Below are positions 27,345-33,721 of a stretch of 64,000 nucleotides of DNA, piece after piece. The notes under the pieces are model-generated. The model ran no database searches. It saw only the letters and a list, made by a program, of their open reading frames with translations, and had not been told where the DNA came from. The position numbers and the translations under genes were made by a program. Position 1 is the first letter of the stretch. Each line of letters begins with the position of its first letter. This stretch comes from an uncultured Sphingomonadaceae bacterium (GTDB taxonomy: Bacteria > Pseudomonadota > Alphaproteobacteria > Sphingomonadales > Sphingomonadaceae), in contig CANNCV010000002.1 of the NCBI GenBank assembly GCA_947503245.1, positions 558,001 through 622,000 on the forward strand. The letters are read 5' to 3'.

Positions 27345-27449
27345 ATGGCAATGGTTTTCAACAATACGAAAGGAGGTGATCCGATGTCTCATGGTTCAGC
27401 AGTTTTAGAGGTCGGAATAGTCCATTCGTGTAGAGTATTGGCTGGCTAA
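27345..27449 (+). CDS. Candidate micro-ORF with near-perfect ribosome-binding site
   Basis: From ATG 27345 the frame encodes 34 residues (MAMVFNNTKGGDP, then MSHGSAVLEVG, ending VLAG). The internal ATG at 27384 would give a 21-residue peptide. The 14-base Shine-Dalgarno sequence ends one base before the internal ATG, too close for ordinary spacing by its 3' bases, but its core GGAGG has normal spacing of 8 bases. Codons TTA, ATA, AGA and TCG are unlike the neighbouring genes. The peptide has no recognisable family. It may be a real small protein, a leader peptide, or merely part of a structured RNA. Confidence 0.4.
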   Translation: MAMVFNNTKGGDPMSHGSAVLEVGIVHSCRVLAG

Positions 27450-27503
27450 TAGCCGCTTTTCTTAACACATAAGGGCGGCACTTCCGGCCGCTGACCATGC
27501 GAA

Positions 27504-27554
27504 GGGCCGTGACAGTTTGTGAAAACAAACATATCGCGGCCCCTCTCATTTTTA
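27504..27554 (+). terminator. Intrinsic terminator of the structured element
   Basis: Outer stem GGGCCGTGA (27504-27512) pairs with TCGCGGCCC (27534-27542), with one wobble. Inner stem GTTTGT (27515-27520) pairs with ACAAAC (27525-27530), closed by a GAAA tetraloop. CTCTCATTTTT follows. It ends transcription about 110 bases before the amidase gene. Confidence 0.85.
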
Positions 27555-27666
27555 AAAGCACACCCCGTTTTCCCCAAAATCAATATGCGTATTTGCGCTT
27601 GCTATTGGATCAGAAAGGCTAAAATCTGCAGCACATAATTTAGTCAGCAGCGTTCGGGGAATTTGC

Positions 27667-29346
27667 ATGAAATATACCAACTGTCTTACATTGGCTTTTG
27701 CGCTTACTGCTCTGGCCATTGGCGGTACAGCGCATGGGCTGCAAGCCAATGAACTGCCAAACACTGTTGGATATCAATCTGAATATCCCGTCTATGAAGG
27801 AGAAGCCGTAACGCTCGACACTAGCGAGCTTTCCTTGGCGGAAATATCGCAGGGTCTAACCAACGGACGCTTTACCAGTGAGGATATTGTACGCTCCTAT
27901 CTTTATCGCATTCAAACATTGGATAAAGCGGGGCCAGAATTGCACTCTATCATCGCAATTATGCCCGATGCTTTGGCTTTGGCGCGGCAAGCCGATGCAG
28001 ACCGCGCCGCCGGACGTATTACAGGCCCGCTTCATGGTATTCCGATCATTATCAAGGACAATATTGAAGCGACAGGGCCAGTGCCAACCACCGCTGGTTC
28101 TTATGCGCTGATTGATAATGTCACCAACCGTGATGCACCCTTGGTGGCCAATCTAAAAGCCGCCGGAGCCATTATTATAGCCAAGGCGAATCTGTCACAA
28201 TGGGCCAATATCCGGTCGAGCAATTCCGTTAGCGGCTGGACCAGTGTCGGGGGGTTGGTCAAAAACCCTTATGCGCTTGACCGCAATAGCTGCGGGTCAT
28301 CATCAGGCAGCGGCGCCTCTATAGCCGCCAGCCTTGGCGCAGGTGCAGTGGGCACGGAAACCGATGGATCAATCATATGCCCATCCACTATCAATGGCAT
28401 TGTTGGTTTTAAACCAACGCTGGGTATGGTGAGCCGCACCCATGTTGTGCCTATCAGTCACAGTCAGGACACTGCTGGCCCAATGACGCGCACGGTGCAG
28501 GATGCCGCCATGATGTTAACCGCCATGGCAGGAAGTGACGCAGCCGACAGCGCAACAAAAGACGCCGATAAATATGCCGTTGATTTTGCCAATAGTCTAT
28601 CGCCTGACTATCTTAAAGGTGTTCGCATCGGTGTATTGCGTGACAGGGTGGGCAATCAGACGGGAACACAAAAAGTGTTTGAAGCTGCGCTTGAAGACCT
28701 TAAAAAAGCTGGTGCAATATTGGTGGAGATAGAAGATAGCCGCTCCGGTTTTGACGGATTGGGCGAAGCAGAATTTGAAGTGCTGATGACCGAGTTAAAG
28801 GCCGATATGAATGCCTATCTGGCCAGCACACCGGCCAGCAATCCGTACCGCACACTCGCCGATCTCATCACATTTAATCAGCAAAATGCCGCAACAGAGC
28901 TAAGGTATTTCGGTCAAGAGCTTTTCGAATTGGGGCAAAGCAAAGAAGGACTGGATAATAGCAAATATCTGGCAGCATTGGAGAAAGCCAAACGGCTTGC
29001 AGGGCCAGAAGGCATTGACCGTCTGCTCAAAGATAATGATGTGCAGTTTCTGGTCGGGCCATCAGGTGGTCCAGCCTGGCGTTCAGACCTTGTCTTGGGT
29101 GACAGTTTTTCCGGTCCTAGCCAAAGTCAATTGCCCGCTGTTTCAGGCTATCCGCATCTGACCGTGCCGATGGGTTATGTCGAAGGTCTGCCGGTTGGGA
29201 TCAGTTTTATCAGCAGCAAATGGTCTGATCATGCCGTGCTAAAAGCCGGCTATGCCTATGAGCAGATAAGCCGGAAACGGTTTGCACCACAATTTCATCG
29301 CACCTTGCCGTTCAATGTCGGGCCCATAGAATTTACTAAGGAGTAG
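27667..29346 (+). CDS. Secreted amidase (amidase-signature family)
   Basis: A 559-residue enzyme with a signal peptide (to about residue 26). The Ser-cisSer-Lys triad of amidase-signature hydrolases is complete: Lys130 in GIPIIIKDNIE, Ser212 or Ser213 in CGSSSGSGAS, and the nucleophile Ser235 in TETDGSIICPS. The family cleaves amide bonds. The export signal excludes a role as GatA in Gln-tRNA formation and suggests use of peptide amides or other external amides. GGGGAA lies before the ATG. The MarR gene follows convergently. Confidence 0.92.
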   Translation: MKYTNCLTLAFALTALAIGGTAHGLQANELPNTVGYQSEYPVYEGEAVTLDTSELSLAEISQGLTNGRFTSEDIVRSYLYRIQTLDKAGPELHSIIAIMPDALALARQADADRAAGRITGPLHGIPIIIKDNIEATGPVPTTAGSYALIDNVTNRDAPLVANLKAAGAIIIAKANLSQWANIRSSNSVSGWTSVGGLVKNPYALDRNSCGSSSGSGASIAASLGAGAVGTETDGSIICPSTINGIVGFKPTLGMVSRTHVVPISHSQDTAGPMTRTVQDAAMMLTAMAGSDAADSATKDADKYAVDFANSLSPDYLKGVRIGVLRDRVGNQTGTQKVFEAALEDLKKAGAILVEIEDSRSGFDGLGEAEFEVLMTELKADMNAYLASTPASNPYRTLADLITFNQQNAATELRYFGQELFELGQSKEGLDNSKYLAALEKAKRLAGPEGIDRLLKDNDVQFLVGPSGGPAWRSDLVLGDSFSGPSQSQLPAVSGYPHLTVPMGYVEGLPVGISFISSKWSDHAVLKAGYAYEQISRKRFAPQFHRTLPFNVGPIEFTKE

Positions 29347-29370
29347 ACACAGAAACTGTAATGATAGGGC

Positions 29371-29901
29371 TTATGCTTTGCGGCCTTCGCCCAAATCACT
29401 GACCAGTTCGCGGTCTGCTTCAGGGACTAATCCCTCCAGCACGCGCCAGAATCCGGTTACATTATCCTGCCCTGCACCTGCATAGGCCGCAGAGAGGCGC
29501 TTGCGCAAAATATCGAACAATTCTGCTTCCATAGCCTGACCAGTTTGCGTCAGACGCAACAGCTTTTGCCTGCGATCACGTTTGCCTTTGCTGGCCTCAA
29601 TCAGGCCGCGTTGTTGTAATTCGGTCAAAACCCTGCCCAGCGACTGTTTCGTGATCGCCAATAGCCGCAAAAGCTGGCTAACCGGCAAATCGGGTTCTCT
29701 GGCAATAAAATATAATGCGCGGTGATGCGCACGGCCAAGACCCTGCTCCGAAAGTTCATCATCAATTGATTTGGTAAGGCGCGTATAACCAAAATATAGC
29801 AATTCCATACCGCGGCGCACCTCTTCTTCCCGCAAGAAAAGAGGCGATGCAGAGGCGTTGCTCCTAGCCAAATTGGCATTACGAGAAGATGGGTCAGACA
29901 T
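29371..29901 (-). CDS. MarR-family transcriptional regulator
   Basis: This 176-residue winged-helix repressor-type protein shows the MarR layout: dimer helix GMELLYFGYTRLTKSIDDEL, then LPVSQLLRLLAITKQSLGRVLTEL as the recognition helix region, then the wing GLIEASKGKRDRRQKLLRLT with the conserved DRR. The residues around ITKQSLGRVL fit the PetP-type MarR subgroup. It is divergent from ilvE, and the 127-base gap holds a direct repeat (29958-29985) that could be its site. Its ligand is unknown. Confidence 0.9.
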   Translation of the reverse strand: MSDPSSRNANLARSNASASPLFLREEEVRRGMELLYFGYTRLTKSIDDELSEQGLGRAHHRALYFIAREPDLPVSQLLRLLAITKQSLGRVLTELQQRGLIEASKGKRDRRQKLLRLTQTGQAMEAELFDILRKRLSAAYAGAGQDNVTGFWRVLEGLVPEADRELVSDLGEGRKA

Positions 29902-29957
29902 ATTGACGTAAACTGACAGCAGATTTACAGGATTGCAAGCAGTTGCGGCTATTCATA

Positions 29958-29985
29958 GTGCATCATTCAGATTATCTGTGCATCA
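29958..29985. promoter_or_regulatory. Direct repeat GTGCATCA in the MarR-ilvE gap
   Basis: GTGCATCA occurs at 29958-29965 and 29978-29985, 20 bases apart, which is two helical turns. It lies between the divergent MarR and ilvE genes. A regulator binding one face of the helix is possible; it is not the inverted repeat that MarR dimers normally use. Confidence 0.35.
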
Positions 29986-30028
29986 CTAACCAAGCATAGC
30001 CGTGCACATAAAAGGATAAGGATCCGGT

Positions 30029-31129
30029 ATGACAGATTCACAAGGCGGAGAGCTTCATTTCAATATTGAGCGCAGCGTCAACGCCATGCCGGATGCAGAG
30101 CGTACCGAACGGTTAAAAGACCCGGGCTTTGGCACATTGTTTACCGACCATATGGCCATGGTGCGCTACACAGAGGGCAAAGGCTGGCATGATGCGCAGA
30201 TTTGCGAACGCAAGCCTTTATCGCTCGATCCTGCGACAGCAGTATTGCATTATGCGCAAGAGATTTTCGAAGGTATGAAGGCCTATGGCCTGTCTAATGG
30301 CGAGGCTGCATTGTTCCGCCCGGAGCAAAATGCACGACGTTTCCAAAATTCTGCACGGCGCTTGGCAATGCCAGAAGTTCCGGAGAAGCTATTTTTGCAG
30401 GCGGTCAATCACATGGTCGATATCGATAGAGCATGGATACCGAATATGGACGGCGGCGCTCTATATCTGCGGCCTTTCATGTTTGCCAGTGAGGCCTTTT
30501 TGGGTGTTCGCCCTGCCAAGGAGTATCTCTTTCTCGTCATTGCCTGCTCTGTAGGAGCCTATTTCAAAGGCGGTGCCAAGGCTGTCACCATATGGGCATC
30601 GGAAAATTATTCGCGTGCAGCGCCCGGGGGAACCGGCGCAGCCAAATGTGGCGGCAATTATGCAGCCAGCCTGCCAGCGCAAGCCGAAGCGATTGCCCAA
30701 GATTGCGATCAGGTTGTTTTTCTTGATGCCACAGAGAAAAAATGGGTCGAAGAGCTGGGCGGAATGAACCTGTTTTTTGTGATGAATGACAACACCGTCA
30801 TCACGCCGCCCCTTACCGGAACGATATTGCCTGGCATCACCCGCGATTCGCTGATGCAATTGCTGCGTGATGATGGCTTGGAAGTGGTAGAACAGCCCTA
30901 TAGTTTTGAACAATGGCGTAATGATGCCCAAAGCGGGAAGCTGCTTGAAACATTGGCATGCGGCACCGCAGCAGTTGTAACCGCAGTAGGTACAGTAAAA
31001 TCGGCAGATAGCGCATTTACGATAGGTTCAGGGGAACCGGGGCCTGTTGCAAACAGAATGCGCAATCGTCTGGTTGATATTCAAACCGGAAAAGCCAATG
31101 ATCCGCATGGTTGGTTTGTAAGCGTTTAG
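30029..31129 (+). CDS. ilvE: Branched-chain amino acid aminotransferase
   Basis: This class IV PLP aminotransferase makes valine, leucine and isoleucine from their keto acids. The 366-residue form belongs to the larger (eukaryote-like) group. FEGMKAY, YLRPFMFA and GGTGAAKCGGNYAASL (PLP lysine) are signatures, and ELGGMNLFFV and LTGTILPGITRDS follow. AAGGATCC lies before the ATG. It is monocistronic: the MarR gene is divergent and a tRNA gene follows. Confidence 0.96.
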   Translation: MTDSQGGELHFNIERSVNAMPDAERTERLKDPGFGTLFTDHMAMVRYTEGKGWHDAQICERKPLSLDPATAVLHYAQEIFEGMKAYGLSNGEAALFRPEQNARRFQNSARRLAMPEVPEKLFLQAVNHMVDIDRAWIPNMDGGALYLRPFMFASEAFLGVRPAKEYLFLVIACSVGAYFKGGAKAVTIWASENYSRAAPGGTGAAKCGGNYAASLPAQAEAIAQDCDQVVFLDATEKKWVEELGGMNLFFVMNDNTVITPPLTGTILPGITRDSLMQLLRDDGLEVVEQPYSFEQWRNDAQSGKLLETLACGTAAVVTAVGTVKSADSAFTIGSGEPGPVANRMRNRLVDIQTGKANDPHGWFVSV

Positions 31130-31139
31130 GGGCAATTTT

Positions 31140-31157
31140 GAGAATGTGCACATTCTC
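31140..31157. promoter_or_regulatory. Perfect 18-bp palindrome after ilvE
   Basis: GAGAATGTGCACATTCTC (31140-31157) is a perfect palindrome without a spacer, 10 bases after the ilvE stop and 70 bases before tRNA-Gln. It could be an operator for the tRNA gene or part of ilvE transcript ending. The lack of a loop and T run argues against a terminator. Confidence 0.45.
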
Positions 31158-31185
31158 TGCACAGAACCCCTTGCCCAATAGGAAT

Positions 31186-31208
31186 AAAGGCGATAATAGC
31201 GCCTTTCT
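31186..31208 (+). terminator. Weak terminator-like hairpin before tRNA-Gln
   Basis: AAAGGCG (31186-31192) pairs with CGCCTTT (31200-31206) around a 7-base loop and is followed by CTCATT. The stem is good but the T run is poor. Confidence 0.4.
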
Positions 31209-31228
31209 CATTCACTGATGTGAATTGC

Positions 31229-31303
31229 TGGGGTGTGGCCAAGTGGTAAGGCACCGGTTTTTGGTATCGGCATTCGCAGGTTCGATCCCTGCCACCCCAG
31301 CCA
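31229..31303 (+). tRNA. tRNA-Gln (anticodon TTG), CCA encoded
   Basis: Acceptor arms TGGGGTG (31229-31235) and CACCCCA (31293-31299) pair fully, with discriminator G and encoded CCA. The anticodon stem CCGGT/ATCGG (31254-31258, 31266-31270) encloses loop TTTTGGT with anticodon TTG at 31261-31263. GTTCGATCC is the T loop region. A CTTTTTC run follows directly and may end transcription. Confidence 0.97.
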
Positions 31304-31606
31304 CTTTTTCATTACAAACTAATATGAATCTTAATTAGCACAGCAATATAGTTTCTTTTAAAACTATTCATTTTCTGAGCATAAGATTAGATATCTAAAT
31401 ATATCAATATAACCCTATATCATCACAAACTTGCCTCCATAATGGAGATAATAGCCAATGACGGGTAATATTAATGGTTGTAAATGTTCGTAAACATCGT
31501 GTCTATTCTCTGGATTAAGAGATGAATATGCGTGTAAAGCTTAGAAAAATATATAAGCCGTTATGGAATATATAATCCGGAAACGGATATGCTTGGGGAA
31601 GATATA
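31304..31606. other. AT-rich regulatory region before the two-component module
   Basis: No gene is seen. The stretch is clearly more AT-rich than its neighbours. It holds three inverted repeats: TTAGATATCTAA (31387-31398), CTCCAT-A-ATGGAG (31435-31447) and ATGTT-CGTA-AACAT (31484-31497). These could be sites for the response regulator encoded next or for AT-binding regulators such as MucR. GGGGAAG near 31597 is the ribosome-binding site of the regulator gene. Confidence 0.5.
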
Positions 31607-32302
31607 ATGCGAATTGCAATTGCGGATGACGATAACGAAATCCTTGATTTTTTAGAACGTATAATCAGCGGCATGGGCCATGTTGTCGTGCGCTTTTCAG
31701 ACGGCGACCGTCTGGTGTCAGCCTTATTGCGTGATACATTTGATCTCGTCATGGTGGATTGGAACATGCCTGGAAAGACTGGGTTAGAGGTTATCAAATG
31801 GGTGCAGGAAAAAATGACCGAAGCGCCGCCGATCATCATGATGACCAGCCGTTCCGCCAAGCAGGACATTACAACCGCATTGCAAAGTGGTGCCGATGAC
31901 TATGTCACCAAGCCTGAAGATGAAAATGTCATTGCGGCACGCATCGAGGCGCTTTTGCGCCGTTCTCAACCGCAAAACTCCATGGCCAAGACATTGGTTT
32001 TCGGAAAATATACGTTGGACCGTATGGAGCAAGAAATCGAATTTGATGGACAGCGTGTCGAGCTGACATCGAAAGAGTTTGAGCTAGCCGAACTGCTTTT
32101 CAAAAATCGTGATCGCAGCCTGTCTCGCGCATATATAATGGAGACTATTTGGCGCACCAATGTCGACCTTGCAACACGCACATTGGATATGCATGTCTCA
32201 CGTTTGCGGTCAAAGCTTGCGCTTAAACCAGAAAATGGATTTCGCATTTTCACGGTTTTCGGCTATGGTTATCGTCTCGAAACATTGGCTTCAGGGGAAT
32301 GA
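31607..32302 (+). CDS. OmpR/PhoB-family response regulator
   Basis: Receiver domain with IADDDNEI acidic pocket, phospho-acceptor Asp51 in MVDWNMP, MMTSR and the conserved Lys in VTKPEDE. The C-terminal winged helix (ELTSKEFELAELLFKNRDR, then TLDMHVSRLRSKL) ends with the FGYGYRL hairpin. The start at 31607 is preferred because GGGGAAG stands 7 bases upstream; an ATG at 31589 is also in frame. Its stop overlaps the next gene by ATGA, so translation is coupled to the LysM-FecR protein. The cognate kinase is very probably the CHASE2 kinase two genes on. Confidence 0.95.
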   Translation: MRIAIADDDNEILDFLERIISGMGHVVVRFSDGDRLVSALLRDTFDLVMVDWNMPGKTGLEVIKWVQEKMTEAPPIIMMTSRSAKQDITTALQSGADDYVTKPEDENVIAARIEALLRRSQPQNSMAKTLVFGKYTLDRMEQEIEFDGQRVELTSKEFELAELLFKNRDRSLSRAYIMETIWRTNVDLATRTLDMHVSRLRSKLALKPENGFRIFTVFGYGYRLETLASGE

Positions 32303-33663
32303 ATCTGAGATATCATCATTGGGCATTGATTTTGTTGGCGCTTGCCGTGGCGGTGTTACCGCTTAGCTATGGCAATGCACAAACCGCGACACAGGGTTCA
32401 CAGACTCCGGAAACTGTATCCTACCGCTTCCAAAGCGGTGATACATTGTTGGCTTTAGCGTCCAAATATTTTCGCCAACAAAGTGACTATCAAGTTGTTC
32501 AGAAGCTTAATGGTATTTCTGACCCACGCCGTATTCGCGTCGGCACCACGCTCAGAATCCCCTACAATATCTTGAAATTCAGTAATGAAAGCGCCGATGT
32601 CGTCGCTTTTCGCGGAATTGTGCGCATTGCCGGCATTGGGCCTGATCCGCGCGCACCCAAATTAAACGAGGCCATTACTGAAGGCGTCGGTTTGGCCACT
32701 GGGCCTGATTCATCTTTGTCTTTGGCCACCAGCGATGGCAGTATCATTACCATGCCGTCAAACAGCGTGATGCGGATTGTGAAATTGCGCCGCATTTTAA
32801 TCACTGACAGCATTGATATTGAATATGCACTAGATGAAGGCGGAGTGAGGACCAAAGTCCAGCCTGCTCGCAAATTGGAAGATCGCTACCGCGTGCGCAC
32901 ACCTGCTGCTGTATCGGCCGTTCGCGGTACAGATTTCCGCAATCGCTTCGACCCTGCCAGCAACCAGTCTTTTGCAGAATTACTAGAAGGCGGATTGCAA
33001 GTGGCCAGTGGCAATGCTGGCGGTGCGGATTTGAAACCTGGCTTTGGCGCTGCAATCAGCGACCAAGGGCTGAAGACCGAAGCGTTACTGCCTGCGCCTG
33101 TCATTCAAGCCGGTCAAGGCAAGCAACGTGAGGAACAGGTCAAATTTATGCTAGACCCTGTCGCAGACGCCATAAGCTACAGGCTAGTAGTAGCGCGTGA
33201 TAGCGGCTTTATCGACATTGTCGCAGAAGCAGAGAATGCTGCACCTGAGCTTTCATTAAATGCCCTTGATAATGGCAATTATTTTGCCAAGCTTACCGCA
33301 TTTTCCAAAACTGGACTCGAAGGATTGCCTGTCCAACAGGCGTTTAGGCGCCGGTTGAACACGGTCTCTGCTGAGGCGAACCAAGAAGATGACGGCTTTG
33401 CATTCCGCTGGACAACCAGCGGCAATGACAGGAAGTTATTCCGCTTTCAGCTCTTTTCTATCGACCCTGCTTTGAATGACAGCTTCTCGCCTACAGAGCG
33501 TCCGCCTCTGGTTGATGAAGGTGAGCTTACGCAAACACGCATGTCTGTCTCTGCATTGCCTGCTGGGAAATATTTCTGGCGCGTGGGCACATATCTTTAT
33601 GCTGATGGGGAAGTTGACCCGGTATGGACAGACTTCCAATCATTCGCCATTGCGCCCGATTGA
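32299..33663 (+). CDS. Secreted LysM-FecR domain protein
   Basis: A 454-residue exported protein (signal to about residue 28, YGNA-QT). A LysM motif follows at 40-90 (YRFQSGDTLLALASKYF, then RIRVGTTLRIPY), which should bind peptidoglycan. A FecR-type beta domain comes next: GSIITMPSNSVMRIVKL, then RTPAAVSAVRGTDFRNRF and FAELLEGGLQVASG. The C-terminal part has two fibronectin-like beta repeats (PVADAISYRLVVARD, and RWTTSGNDRKLFRFQLF). It overlaps the response regulator by 4 bases and precedes the CHASE2 kinase, so it is probably the periplasmic sensing partner. It lacks the transmembrane segment and sigma-factor partner of true FecR. Confidence 0.88.
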   Translation: MNLRYHHWALILLALAVAVLPLSYGNAQTATQGSQTPETVSYRFQSGDTLLALASKYFRQQSDYQVVQKLNGISDPRRIRVGTTLRIPYNILKFSNESADVVAFRGIVRIAGIGPDPRAPKLNEAITEGVGLATGPDSSLSLATSDGSIITMPSNSVMRIVKLRRILITDSIDIEYALDEGGVRTKVQPARKLEDRYRVRTPAAVSAVRGTDFRNRFDPASNQSFAELLEGGLQVASGNAGGADLKPGFGAAISDQGLKTEALLPAPVIQAGQGKQREEQVKFMLDPVADAISYRLVVARDSGFIDIVAEAENAAPELSLNALDNGNYFAKLTAFSKTGLEGLPVQQAFRRRLNTVSAEANQEDDGFAFRWTTSGNDRKLFRFQLFSIDPALNDSFSPTERPPLVDEGELTQTRMSVSALPAGKYFWRVGTYLYADGEVDPVWTDFQSFAIAPD

Positions 33664-33721
33664 CACTTTTTGTTGACTATCGGGATTGCACAGACATTTC
33701 CCGCTGCGTAGTGACAGGGTC

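Larger units (their letters stand above)
27315..27554 (+). ncRNA. Candidate structured RNA with extreme Shine-Dalgarno sequence
   Basis: The segment contains, in order: hairpin CCTTC/GAAGG (27315-27330); the 14-base AAAGGAGGTGATCC (27369-27382), the exact complement of the 16S rRNA 3' end; an ATG two bases later with a short ORF; hairpin GGCT-AAT-AGCC (27444-27454) overlapping the stop; hairpin GCGGC/GCCGC (27475-27491); and a long terminator hairpin (27504-27542). This density of structure points to a discrete short transcript. It could be a small RNA, a leader-peptide transcript, or both. I know of no named family that matches. Confidence 0.55.

Noticed and set aside
27369-27382. 16S rRNA gene fragment on the minus strand
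   Set aside because: The identity to the rRNA 3' end stops after 14 bases; the flanks do not continue into rRNA sequence.
27358-27561. 67-codon minus-strand frame over the structured element
   Set aside because: It lies across the terminator hairpin and mini-ORF, with no start signal or domain; best explained as a shadow.
27667-29346. GatA subunit of Glu-tRNA amidotransferase
   Set aside because: A clear signal peptide and the absence of gatB and gatC nearby argue for a secreted amidase.
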